DNA of 64,000 bases from assembly GCF_009910365.1 (NCBI RefSeq), contig NZ_CP036423.1, positions 2,604,001 through 2,668,000 of the forward strand, in the 5' to 3' direction. This stretch comes from Aequoribacter fuscus. Lineage in GTDB: Bacteria; Pseudomonadota; Gammaproteobacteria; Pseudomonadales; Halieaceae. Numbering within the stretch: the stretch's first letter is position 1; every line of letters starts with the position of its first letter. Positions 43,489 to 51,059 of this stretch are shown piece after piece. Made by a program: the position numbers and the translations under genes. The notes beneath the pieces were generated by a model, which was not told where the DNA came from, searched no databases, and saw only the letters and a list, made by a program, of their open reading frames with translations.

Positions 43489-44880
43489 ATGACCCAAGGC
43501 TTTCAATTTGACGATAGGCTCAGCGCGCTTGACGAAATTATGCTGCGCGCCGAGAGCAATCCAAAAACCCGCAACTGGGTGCTGTCACTCGTTATACTCG
43601 ATAAAAAGCCCAACACTGCCCGTCTACTAGAACAATTAGAGCGTGCCAGTAGAGAGTTTGTTCGTTTACGCCAAGTGGTGGTTCCGGCTCTCACGCCGGT
43701 CGGCTTCGCGCGCTGGCAGGCGGCAGAGTACTTTGACCCGCAAGAGCACTTTGAACACGTCGCGCTACCTCGCGGCAGCTCGTTTGATGATCTACTGCAA
43801 CTCGCCTGCAATTTTATCAACAGGCCCGGCGACTTAAAGCGTCCTTTATGGGAAGCGATGTTGGTGGATAACGTAAAGCACCCCGAAGGTAAATCCGCAT
43901 TTATGCTGCGCATGCATCACGCCATCGCGGACGGAATGGGCGCTGTACAGCTGTTTTTATCGTTATTTGATACTCAAGCCGATGGCACGCCACGCGAGTT
44001 TCTCGACCCGCCTTCGGCGCAACCCATGTCTTGGTTAGCGCGGGCTACTGCAGATGTGCGTGACAGCTTACCCGATGCCAAACGCCTTGCGACAGGCGCA
44101 GCAAAGGTTGCACTGGCTCACCTAGCATCGCCGGTTAAACAGTGGCGAGAAGATAAGGCTTTGGTGGATTCAGTGCTCCGACTTTATGGCACCAAAGGCG
44201 CGCCAGGCTCACCATTGTTAGCAGAGCGTGGTATGTCACGGAAATTTTTGGCGTGGGATTTTCCGTTTCCACCCTTTAAGCAGGCACTCAAAAATCTGGG
44301 CTGGTCGGTTAATGATGGTTACCTGACCGCGCTAACACTAGGGTTAAAGCGTTACCATGAAGAATTGCATTGCCCCCTAGAAAGCATGCCTTTGACCATA
44401 CCGGTGAATGTCAGACGCGGCAATGATAGCGAGCAAACCGCAGGCAACCACATTGCGCCTGTGAAACTCGCGCTGCCCATGGATCTAGAAGACCCTCATG
44501 AAATTGCGGCAGATATTGGCGCCAAGGTTCGTTCGGCGGTGCAAGAACCCGCCTTAGGATTAATGTCTTGGGTTGCGCCCACCATTAAAGGCGCACCACA
44601 GTTTGTGGTCGATAAGATCGCAGACAGCATGGCAGAAGTCGACATTCAGGCGAGCAATGTGCCGGGTTACCCTTTTGCGCCCTACCTCGCAGGAAGTAAG
44701 ATTGTCAGATCTTACCCGTTCGCCCCGCTGCCGGGCGTTGCCGCGATGGTCGCCCTGTACACCCAGAACGATGTCGCCCATATTGGCATACAGCTAGACA
44801 AAGCCGCAGTCGAAGACAGCGATCGGTTTGAACGCTGTCTGAAAGCCGCTTTCGAAGAAGTGATCGAGCTGGGTGCTTGA
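43489..44880 (+). CDS. Wax ester synthase/diacylglycerol acyltransferase (WS/DGAT) family protein
   Basis: A 463-residue membrane-associated acyltransferase. The ATG at 43489 (MTQGFQFDDRLSALDEIML) is preferred over a TTG at 43471. The catalytic motif HHxxxDG is HHAIADG (143-149). Other family segments are RPLWEAMLVDN and NVRRGNDSEQTAGNHIAPV, and SNVPGYPFAPYLAG near the C-terminus. The enzyme joins fatty acyl-CoA to alcohols or diacylglycerol to make storage wax esters or triacylglycerol. It follows the EAL gene after about 70 bases, probably as a separate unit. Its stop abuts the stop of the convergent DUF6482 gene with no spacer. Confidence 0.93.
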   Translation: MTQGFQFDDRLSALDEIMLRAESNPKTRNWVLSLVILDKKPNTARLLEQLERASREFVRLRQVVVPALTPVGFARWQAAEYFDPQEHFEHVALPRGSSFDDLLQLACNFINRPGDLKRPLWEAMLVDNVKHPEGKSAFMLRMHHAIADGMGAVQLFLSLFDTQADGTPREFLDPPSAQPMSWLARATADVRDSLPDAKRLATGAAKVALAHLASPVKQWREDKALVDSVLRLYGTKGAPGSPLLAERGMSRKFLAWDFPFPPFKQALKNLGWSVNDGYLTALTLGLKRYHEELHCPLESMPLTIPVNVRRGNDSEQTAGNHIAPVKLALPMDLEDPHEIAADIGAKVRSAVQEPALGLMSWVAPTIKGAPQFVVDKIADSMAEVDIQASNVPGYPFAPYLAGSKIVRSYPFAPLPGVAAMVALYTQNDVAHIGIQLDKAAVEDSDRFERCLKAAFEEVIELGA

Positions 44881-45312
44881 CTAGGCAGGCACGTCCATCT
44901 GATTCTCGACTTTGATGCCCTGACCAATCATTTCATCGTAAGCGCTCGAGTGAATCATACGGTACTCGGCAACCTGCGCCCGAGACAAAACACGTTTTAG
45001 CGCCTCAGCCGAGGGCCTACGGATCGATGTGCCTTTCTCGGTCAAGAGAAACGTTTGACCGTCGATCTCAAGACGCGCGGTATACAGCGATGGCATTAGC
45101 GACAGGATCAGCACTTTATCAATGACCGTCGCTTCGTTAATGTCATCCAGCGCGAGTTTAAGCACTTCAGTCATGACCACGATCCCGTTGTTTGGCGCTC
45201 GCTTCTGGTAACGTGCGCCACGGTGTACCTTGGCAGCGCTCTCTGTAAGGGCAGCTGGCGACACAGCCTCGGCAGGGTAAGGTTGCGGTAGTGTCGGCTT
45301 GATTGGTTTCAC
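44881..45312 (-). CDS. DUF6482 family protein
   Basis: A 143-residue protein. The N-terminal 60 residues are low in complexity and basic. The rest matches the pattern I associate with DUF6482: VLILSLMPSLYTARLEIDGQ, then SIRRPSAEALKRVL, then the terminal SSAYDEMIGQ. No catalytic or binding motif is visible. It overlaps the MerR-type regulator by 4 bases (ATGA) and follows it, so the two are one operon. A role with the regulator is possible; function unknown. Confidence 0.7.
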   Translation of the reverse strand: MKPIKPTLPQPYPAEAVSPAALTESAAKVHRGARYQKRAPNNGIVVMTEVLKLALDDINEATVIDKVLILSLMPSLYTARLEIDGQTFLLTEKGTSIRRPSAEALKRVLSRAQVAEYRMIHSSAYDEMIGQGIKVENQMDVPA

Positions 45313-46271
45313 TCACGATCTGATTTCTCCTCTAACACTGAGGCCAAGGCACGCTCGACCAAAAATCTCGCTTGATTAATGTACGCATGCACGCAAGCGT
45401 GTGTGGCCGCGTCAGACCACCCTTCTACAGCACACTCGCTAGAATAGCGTTCAAAGTTGGACAACGACTCGATCAACTCCGCCAAATGGTGGGTACAACC
45501 GCAAGCCAGTAACGAGTCGATTTGCTTGAGCTCAGTGAGCCTTGCAGTATCAAACAGTCTCGGTTTAAGAAGCGCTAGTTCACCGGCATCGCTATTGCCT
45601 TGGTCCAGTTCAACAGCCTGACGAAGTCCCGCCATGTGAACACCGAATCGCTCTTGATCTAGGGGCACTTTCAAGCAAGCAACACCGCGCTCTGCCAACT
45701 GTTCGATCCAGTGTGGGTTGGCAAACTCGTAAGCCACTAGCGTTAAGGGCGCGCCAATCTGACGCCGCGCCTGCTCGATCAAATCAACCTGGGTCCGGCT
45801 GAGTTGACCCACCGACACAATCAGGATACGAGCCGGCAAGGCGCCGAGATCACCTGACGCGACAGCAGACTCAAGTTCCTCACGCATCAAACGCACATCC
45901 AAGCCCGACACCATATTAGGATGCTTGTCCAACCAATCGCAAAAGGCGGATCCAAGACACAGGGTTTTAATCCTAATTTTCGTCGTTACACCCTGACCCG
46001 CGCCCGCTTGGTCTAGCAGAGCGGCCAAGGTCTTGCGTTCCATATTGGCAATTTCGCCAATACGGTAGCCTCTATCAACGAGGCTGGCGACAATTTGCAA
46101 ATGCTCAAGATCGGTCTGCGTATACATTCTTCGCCCCGACTGTGACTTGTAGCTCGCGCCTAAACCGTAGCGGCGATCCCATATACGCAAGGTACCTGGC
46201 TTTATGCGCGTCAATCGTGCGACCGTGCCAATACCGTACAGTGGCCTCGCCTCTAGCTCGAATGCTCCCAT
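45309..46271 (-). CDS. MerR family transcriptional regulator with cobalamin-binding-like C-terminus
   Basis: A 320-residue regulator. The MerR winged helix covers 10-85 (YGIGTVARLTRIKPGTLRIW, DRRYGL, GRRMYTQTDLEHLQIVASLV). The C-terminal 200 residues resemble the helical-plus-Rossmann layout of LitR/CarH-type MerR proteins, for example DLGALPARILIVSVGQLS and IGAPLTLVAYEF. The His-x-x-Gly cobalamin motif is not evident, so light or B12 sensing cannot be claimed. The gene is divergent from a sigma-70 family factor, with 117 bases between them that hold a perfect inverted repeat, so it probably regulates that factor and itself. Confidence 0.85.
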   Translation of the reverse strand: MGAFELEARPLYGIGTVARLTRIKPGTLRIWDRRYGLGASYKSQSGRRMYTQTDLEHLQIVASLVDRGYRIGEIANMERKTLAALLDQAGAGQGVTTKIRIKTLCLGSAFCDWLDKHPNMVSGLDVRLMREELESAVASGDLGALPARILIVSVGQLSRTQVDLIEQARRQIGAPLTLVAYEFANPHWIEQLAERGVACLKVPLDQERFGVHMAGLRQAVELDQGNSDAGELALLKPRLFDTARLTELKQIDSLLACGCTHHLAELIESLSNFERYSSECAVEGWSDAATHACVHAYINQARFLVERALASVLEEKSDRE

Positions 46272-46344
46272 AGATTACTCGCCTGTTTCAGTTTTGTTTC
46301 ACTAATAGTTATACAAATCGAGTCGTTTAGCAAATCCAAGCGCC

Positions 46345-46364
46345 GTACATTGCGTAAAATGTAC
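46345..46364. promoter_or_regulatory. Inverted repeat between the MerR gene and the sigma-factor gene
   Basis: GTACATT-N6-AATGTAC, a perfect 7-bp dyad, lies 25-44 bases before the sigma-factor start and 74-93 bases from the MerR start. It is a strong candidate operator for the MerR regulator, or a binding site of the sigma factor's own regulator. Confidence 0.6.
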
Positions 46365-46388
46365 AGGAATAGCTGGTAGGAGAATCCT

Positions 46389-47663
46389 ATGGTGATGTTT
46401 GCAGGTGATATCGACGAGAATGTCGATTTCTTTTTTGGAGAAGCGGAGCGTTTCCCTTTGTTAAACGCAGAGCAGGAGCAGACGATTGACCAGCAAAAAT
46501 GGGACTTTGCTCATCAGGCGCTGCTGCAACTGTTAAAGGACCCCGACGGTAAGGACTTCGTCACCGAAGTGTGCTGCGCGATGTTGGAGCAACCCGCGAA
46601 CATTGAACAGTTCGCGCAGCGCAATCACTACTTCACACTAAAACGGGACCTGAAGGCGATAGCTAACAGCAAATCTTGGTTAACGCCGACTCAGGCCTTG
46701 ATACAAGCCGTGCAAACCGGTGCCCCAGAAACAGAGGTTCTGCAGCGCATTGAAGCCAGCCAGTGGCCCGCCACGTTTATGGTTGGCTTAGCGATTGTGG
46801 CCGAGCGCGCGTGCGGCCGCAACCGCAAAGATACCCTAGCCGACGCCTTAGCGATATGGAACCCAAGCTGGCAGACCTGGTCATTCGAACGCAAAGAAGC
46901 TTTGCGACGAGGACTCATGGGCCCCGTCCAGGGATACCTCGCTGCGCGAGACAAGCTGGTTATGCACAACGTGCGGCTGGTGTACAAACTGGCCCGAGAG
47001 AACCAAAACCGCGGCATCGCGGTCCGTGACCTGGTGCAAGAAGGCATTATCGGCTTGGTGCGCGCAGCCGAAAAGTTCGACTACCGACTCGGGTTCAGAT
47101 TTTCTACCTACGCCTACAATTGGACGAATCAGCACATACAGCGCGTCTGTGAGGGCAATGGGAGTTTGGTCACCTACCCAACCCATGTCACACAAGAAGT
47201 AAACGCACTGTATCGGGTTCGCAACGAGTGGATGGATCGACGAGGCGAGGAACCTTCGCTCGCTGAGCTAGCAGAACACAGCGGATTCACCCTAGAGCGA
47301 GTTCGCGAGCTGACGCAACTCACCAACCTGACAGTGTCGATCCAAAGTGACGACGACGAAGACACCAACGCATTACCCGAATCGGCTTTGGTGGATGAAG
47401 CCGCCAATCCCGCATTGGAACAGGCGCAATCACGCAGCCTAAAGCGTTTACTGGAACAACAGCTCAAGCAATTAGATCGCCGCGAGCAGATGATCGTAAC
47501 CGCTCGCTGGGGTTTAGACGGCCGACCCTCTCGAACCCTGGCACAGCTGGCCGACCAACTTGAGGTAAGCCGAGAGCTGGTGCGACAACTTGAAAAGTCA
47601 GCGTTGCGCAAACTTCAAGTCGACACGGAGCTCAATAAAGCATTCAAAGTATTGTCAGCGTGA
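46389..47663 (+). CDS. Divergent sigma-70 family RNA polymerase sigma factor
   Basis: A 424-residue group 2/3-like sigma factor. Region 1.2 is short (LLNAEQEQTIDQQKWDFAHQ). It is followed by about 130 residues that resemble no standard region, then region 2 at 190-255 (DLVQEGIIGLVRAAEKFDY). The region 2.4 segment reads FSTYAYNWTNQHIQRV. One Trp of the usual WW pair is Asn244, the Arg before Gln is Asn247 and the Thr-equivalent is Gln251. Region 3 is present. Region 4.2 (TLAQLADQLEVSRELVRQLE) is conventional. It may recognise an unusual -10 element. It is not plainly RpoD, RpoS or RpoH. A good AGGAG site precedes the ATG. Confidence 0.88.
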   Translation: MVMFAGDIDENVDFFFGEAERFPLLNAEQEQTIDQQKWDFAHQALLQLLKDPDGKDFVTEVCCAMLEQPANIEQFAQRNHYFTLKRDLKAIANSKSWLTPTQALIQAVQTGAPETEVLQRIEASQWPATFMVGLAIVAERACGRNRKDTLADALAIWNPSWQTWSFERKEALRRGLMGPVQGYLAARDKLVMHNVRLVYKLARENQNRGIAVRDLVQEGIIGLVRAAEKFDYRLGFRFSTYAYNWTNQHIQRVCEGNGSLVTYPTHVTQEVNALYRVRNEWMDRRGEEPSLAELAEHSGFTLERVRELTQLTNLTVSIQSDDDEDTNALPESALVDEAANPALEQAQSRSLKRLLEQQLKQLDRREQMIVTARWGLDGRPSRTLAQLADQLEVSRELVRQLEKSALRKLQVDTELNKAFKVLSA

Positions 47664-47712
47664 ACCAAGCTGAGATACGTTGCGTATTACACTGAAAATC
47701 GAGGGATATTCC

Positions 47713-48243
47713 GTGAAAAAATTGTTACTTAGCTTGACGATCTTAGGACTGAGCAGCTCAGCGCTAGCAAGTTGCCCAGATTATATGAACCACGACCTAC
47801 GCAAACTCCATTCGAAAGAAACGGTGAACCTGTGCGAAACCCATGCAGGCAAGCCCATGTTAATCGTGAACACCGCCAGTCACTGCGGCTTTACGGGACA
47901 GTTCGAAGGATTAGAAGCGTTGTACAAGCAGTACAAAGACCGAGGATTTGAGGTCGTAGGCTTCGCGTCCGACAGCTTTAAACAAGAAGACGACAGCGAA
48001 GAAAAAGCCGCTGAAGTTTGCTTTGTTAACTACGGGGTGACGTTCACTATGATGGCACCTACGCCAGTGCGTGGCGATGATGTTAACCCCGTGTTCAAGT
48101 ATCTGAACGAGAAAACGTCCAACCCAAGCTGGAACTTCAACAAATACTTGGTTAATGCCGAGGGTGAAGTTCTGGAGAAGTGGGGCAGCATGACTCGCCC
48201 TGACGACAAAGATCTCATCGCAGCGATCGAGGCGGTGCTTTAA
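47713..48243 (+). CDS. Secreted glutathione peroxidase
   Basis: A 176-residue peroxidase. The GTG at 47713 is chosen because GAGGGA lies 6 bases upstream and the residues after it form a Sec signal peptide (KKLLLSLTILGLSSSALAS). The catalytic Cys follows the family motif LIVNTASHCGFTGQFEGLE, so it is a Cys rather than a selenocysteine enzyme; the Gln of the catalytic set is not obvious in the usual FPCNQF form, which is changed to GFASDSF. Trp in NPSWNFNKYLV is conserved. It should reduce hydroperoxides in the periplasm. It lies 49 bases after the sigma gene. Confidence 0.9.
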   Translation: MKKLLLSLTILGLSSSALASCPDYMNHDLRKLHSKETVNLCETHAGKPMLIVNTASHCGFTGQFEGLEALYKQYKDRGFEVVGFASDSFKQEDDSEEKAAEVCFVNYGVTFTMMAPTPVRGDDVNPVFKYLNEKTSNPSWNFNKYLVNAEGEVLEKWGSMTRPDDKDLIAAIEAVL

Positions 48244-48254
48244 AGGGCGTTTCA

Positions 48255-48290
48255 TTGGCAGTTGGTGACATACGCGTGACCAACTGCCAA
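48255..48290. terminator. Long perfect hairpin between convergent genes
   Basis: A 12-bp perfect stem (TTGGCAGTTGGT with ACCAACTGCCAA) and a 12-nt loop, between the peroxidase and alkaline phosphatase stop codons. No T run follows on either strand, so it is a likely bidirectional 3'-end hairpin rather than a standard intrinsic terminator. Confidence 0.5.
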
Positions 48291-48302
48291 ATCATATATC
48301 GC

Positions 48303-49898
48303 TTATTTAGGCTCGGGAAGATTTGCCATATAGCGCATCACATGAAAAATGACGTTCTGCTCTAAACTTCCACTCAATAAGTGCGCGCCAGGGCCACTGG
48401 CATAAATCCCAACATCGTCTCCACCGTGTGTTTCTGAATTTAGCGGCACCAAGGCTTCTTGATGATAACCTGGTGACGTCGTGTCCACCTCGGCATGCAA
48501 GTGGCGACCCGCCTTAACCTCGGACGCGTAACGCACGTCGGCGTTGGTTTCATCGCCAAAGTCGGCATACCCTCTTCCGTTGGCATAGCTTAAGGTCGTG
48601 TAGGGCGCGCCATCGGTCGCTAAGGCCACCTCTTGCTCACCAATGGGCACAACCTTCCCGAGAATTGGGTTGCCGCGACGAGGATAGCCCGCGATCGTCA
48701 TCGTGTGGCTGTGATCTGCCGTCACAATAATCAAGGTATCATCGTCAGAAGTGAGCTCTTTTGCTACCGCAACGGCGTCAGAAAGCGCCACCGCGTCGCT
48801 CAAAGCACCTGCGGCGCTTCCCGCGTGGTGAGCATGGTCAATTCGCCCCGCCTCTATCATTAAGAAGTAGCCGTTTTGATTATCCAGCAACTCGATCGCT
48901 TTGCGCGTCATGTCCGCCAGACTGGGTTCTTGGTTTTGCTTGGCGACTCGATTCGCTTCGTAGCTCATGTGCGACGCACTGAACAACCCTAACGCCGGCA
49001 ATTGCGACGCAGTAAGCTCAGACAATTCATCTTTAGTACTTACGAAGGATGCTGTTGGACTTAAGGCCTGCCACTCAGTGATTAAGTTACGGCCATCGCC
49101 ACGCTTACCCGTAAATGGTGACTCTTGTGCATCTTTGGGTAAAAAACTACCTGCACCACCGCCTAAGACCAACTCTGGGCCATCGATCGAAGAGCCCGTT
49201 TCTGCCGAAGCCCGCGACGCATAGCTAATTAACTGGGAAGCGATATCTTCACAGCCGTTGTCTTTTGCCTCCTCACTGAGCTCAGCGTCATTCTCCCAAT
49301 CGCGGTTCACGGTGTTCGCATACAACGCAGCCGGTGTCGCGTGGGTTATTCGCGCCGTCGACACAATACCCGTGTGCTTACCTGCAAGCTCAGCTAAGGT
49401 GAGTATCGACCTGAGATTATTGCCTTGCTGTGACGCGCAGTTACCGGTAATAACATCAGGACCCACGCTCAAGACGCCCGCACGGGTTTTTATCCCTGTG
49501 ACCATCGCTGTCATGGTACCCGCGGAGTCTGGGGTTTGGGCGTCGGTGTTATAGGTGCGAGACAAGCCAACAAAGGGAAACTGGTCGAACGATAAATTAT
49601 GCTCCTCGCCGCTACCGCCCAAAAGCTGCCCTTCGTAGATTCGTGCTGCGGTGACTGTCGGAATACTCATGCCGTCGCCCACGAATAAAATGACATTTTT
49701 CGCGGCACCCGGGGTTTGAACGATCGCTCGTTTCAAGTTCGCCTGCAACTTAGCAGCGCCCGCTTCATACCCAGTAGGTGAGACAGCACTCACACTCTGA
49801 ACCTGCGCCTGGGCAAGGGGCTTCTGCAACCCAGATTCGCTCGCACAGGCGCTGACCAACAAGCTCGTTCCAACGACACCCAGCCACTGCTTTTTCAT
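48303..49898 (-). CDS. Alkaline phosphatase, lipoprotein form
   Basis: A 531-residue phosphomonoesterase of the PhoA-type superfamily. The N-terminal lipobox VSAC (Cys18) predicts a lipid anchor rather than a free periplasmic enzyme. Metal and catalytic sites are Asp75 (FVGDGMS), the nucleophile Ser125 (TPDSAGTMTA), the EAGRIDHAHHAG site, the TADHSHTM site and the C-terminal HGGDDVG. All metal ligands appear to be intact. It releases phosphate from organic esters, useful in phosphate-poor seawater; no Pho box was recognised upstream. It is divergent from the RND pair. Confidence 0.93.
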   Translation of the reverse strand: MKKQWLGVVGTSLLVSACASESGLQKPLAQAQVQSVSAVSPTGYEAGAAKLQANLKRAIVQTPGAAKNVILFVGDGMSIPTVTAARIYEGQLLGGSGEEHNLSFDQFPFVGLSRTYNTDAQTPDSAGTMTAMVTGIKTRAGVLSVGPDVITGNCASQQGNNLRSILTLAELAGKHTGIVSTARITHATPAALYANTVNRDWENDAELSEEAKDNGCEDIASQLISYASRASAETGSSIDGPELVLGGGAGSFLPKDAQESPFTGKRGDGRNLITEWQALSPTASFVSTKDELSELTASQLPALGLFSASHMSYEANRVAKQNQEPSLADMTRKAIELLDNQNGYFLMIEAGRIDHAHHAGSAAGALSDAVALSDAVAVAKELTSDDDTLIIVTADHSHTMTIAGYPRRGNPILGKVVPIGEQEVALATDGAPYTTLSYANGRGYADFGDETNADVRYASEVKAGRHLHAEVDTTSPGYHQEALVPLNSETHGGDDVGIYASGPGAHLLSGSLEQNVIFHVMRYMANLPEPK

Positions 49899-49997
49899 GA
49901 TTTCTCCAAAACCGACTCACTCAAAAGAACGTATCATAACCTATTCGTATAACAAGCGTGTTACGCTTAGCGCATCGATTTGATTAGGAGTTTTTCC

Positions 49998-51059
49998 GTG
50001 CGAGCCTACCTACTTTCCGCCGGCTTACTCATCGCTATTTTTGGCAGCGTTGGGACCTATCTTTACAACAAATTTTCGGCCTTAGCCGAAATGGACTTCA
50101 GTCCCGCGCCCGTTACGGTCAACGCTGAACTTGCCCAAGCAGAAACAATTCATCGCAAAATCCTAACGGTTGGCACCATCATCGCGGACCAAGAAAGCGT
50201 ATTAAAGGCCGAAGTCTCAGGTCGCGTGTCTGATTTGTTTTTCAAAGGTGGCCAAACCGTCGATGACAAACAGATCCTAATGCAGCTCGACGACAGCATC
50301 GAACAAGCAGAACTGCGCCGCTACCAAGCGGAGCTGGCTCTTGCCGAGACTTTGTTGAATCGCGACCGCGAATTGGCAAAAGAGAACGCGATATCGCAGA
50401 CTCAACTCGATACTCGGGCTGCCCAGTTCCAGGCAGCGAGTGCGCGCGTTGAGGAAACGCTTGCGCGTATTCGACAAAAGCGATTGCTGGCGCCGTTTAC
50501 AGGTTTGGTCGGGGTCCCCATGGTGAATGTCGGCGACTATGTCAACGCTGGTGAGTCCCTGGTGACCATCACCACCATACAGAATCTTGAGGCCGAATTT
50601 AATTTGCCCGCAACGCAAGCACGCGATGTCCAAGTAGGCTTGAGAGTGCGCATTGAGACAGCAAACCAAGAGCTTTTAGCGGAGGGGCAAATTTCGGAGG
50701 CTGACCCTAGGCTTGACCCAATCGATCGCACCCGACGCTTCAGAGCACAACTCAATAGCACCGACTTGTTCCCCGGCGAGTTCGTCCGTATTGCGGTGCT
50801 ACTTGAAGAGCAGACCGAGGCTGTTACTGTACCCGAAACAGCCGTTACCTACGCGTTGCGCGGCGATGTTGTGTATGTCGTCGAGCAAGCCGACACCGGG
50901 CCCATTGCGTCAATGCGCATGGTAACGACCGGCGAGCACAGGGGGCAGCGGGTTGAAATTCGCTCTGGGATCAATGTAGGCGATCAAGTCATCACAGCCG
51001 GACAACACAAGCTGTATTCTGGTGCTAGCGTGACCGTCAGCGAGGACAGCCCACTGTGA
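49998..51059 (+). CDS. RND efflux periplasmic adaptor subunit
   Basis: A 353-residue membrane-fusion protein. The GTG at 49998 is chosen because AGGAG lies 7 bases upstream; the frame is open to a TTG at 49980 that would lie in front of that site. One N-terminal membrane anchor (YLLSAGLLIAIFGSVGTYLY) is followed by the lipoyl halves (EVSGRVSDLFFKGGQTVDD and LLAPFTGLVG) around a coiled-coil hairpin, and by beta-barrel and membrane-proximal domains. It links the inner-membrane pump to an outer-membrane channel that is not encoded here. Its stop overlaps the pump GTG (GTGA). Confidence 0.93.
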   Translation: MRAYLLSAGLLIAIFGSVGTYLYNKFSALAEMDFSPAPVTVNAELAQAETIHRKILTVGTIIADQESVLKAEVSGRVSDLFFKGGQTVDDKQILMQLDDSIEQAELRRYQAELALAETLLNRDRELAKENAISQTQLDTRAAQFQAASARVEETLARIRQKRLLAPFTGLVGVPMVNVGDYVNAGESLVTITTIQNLEAEFNLPATQARDVQVGLRVRIETANQELLAEGQISEADPRLDPIDRTRRFRAQLNSTDLFPGEFVRIAVLLEEQTEAVTVPETAVTYALRGDVVYVVEQADTGPIASMRMVTTGEHRGQRVEIRSGINVGDQVITAGQHKLYSGASVTVSEDSPL

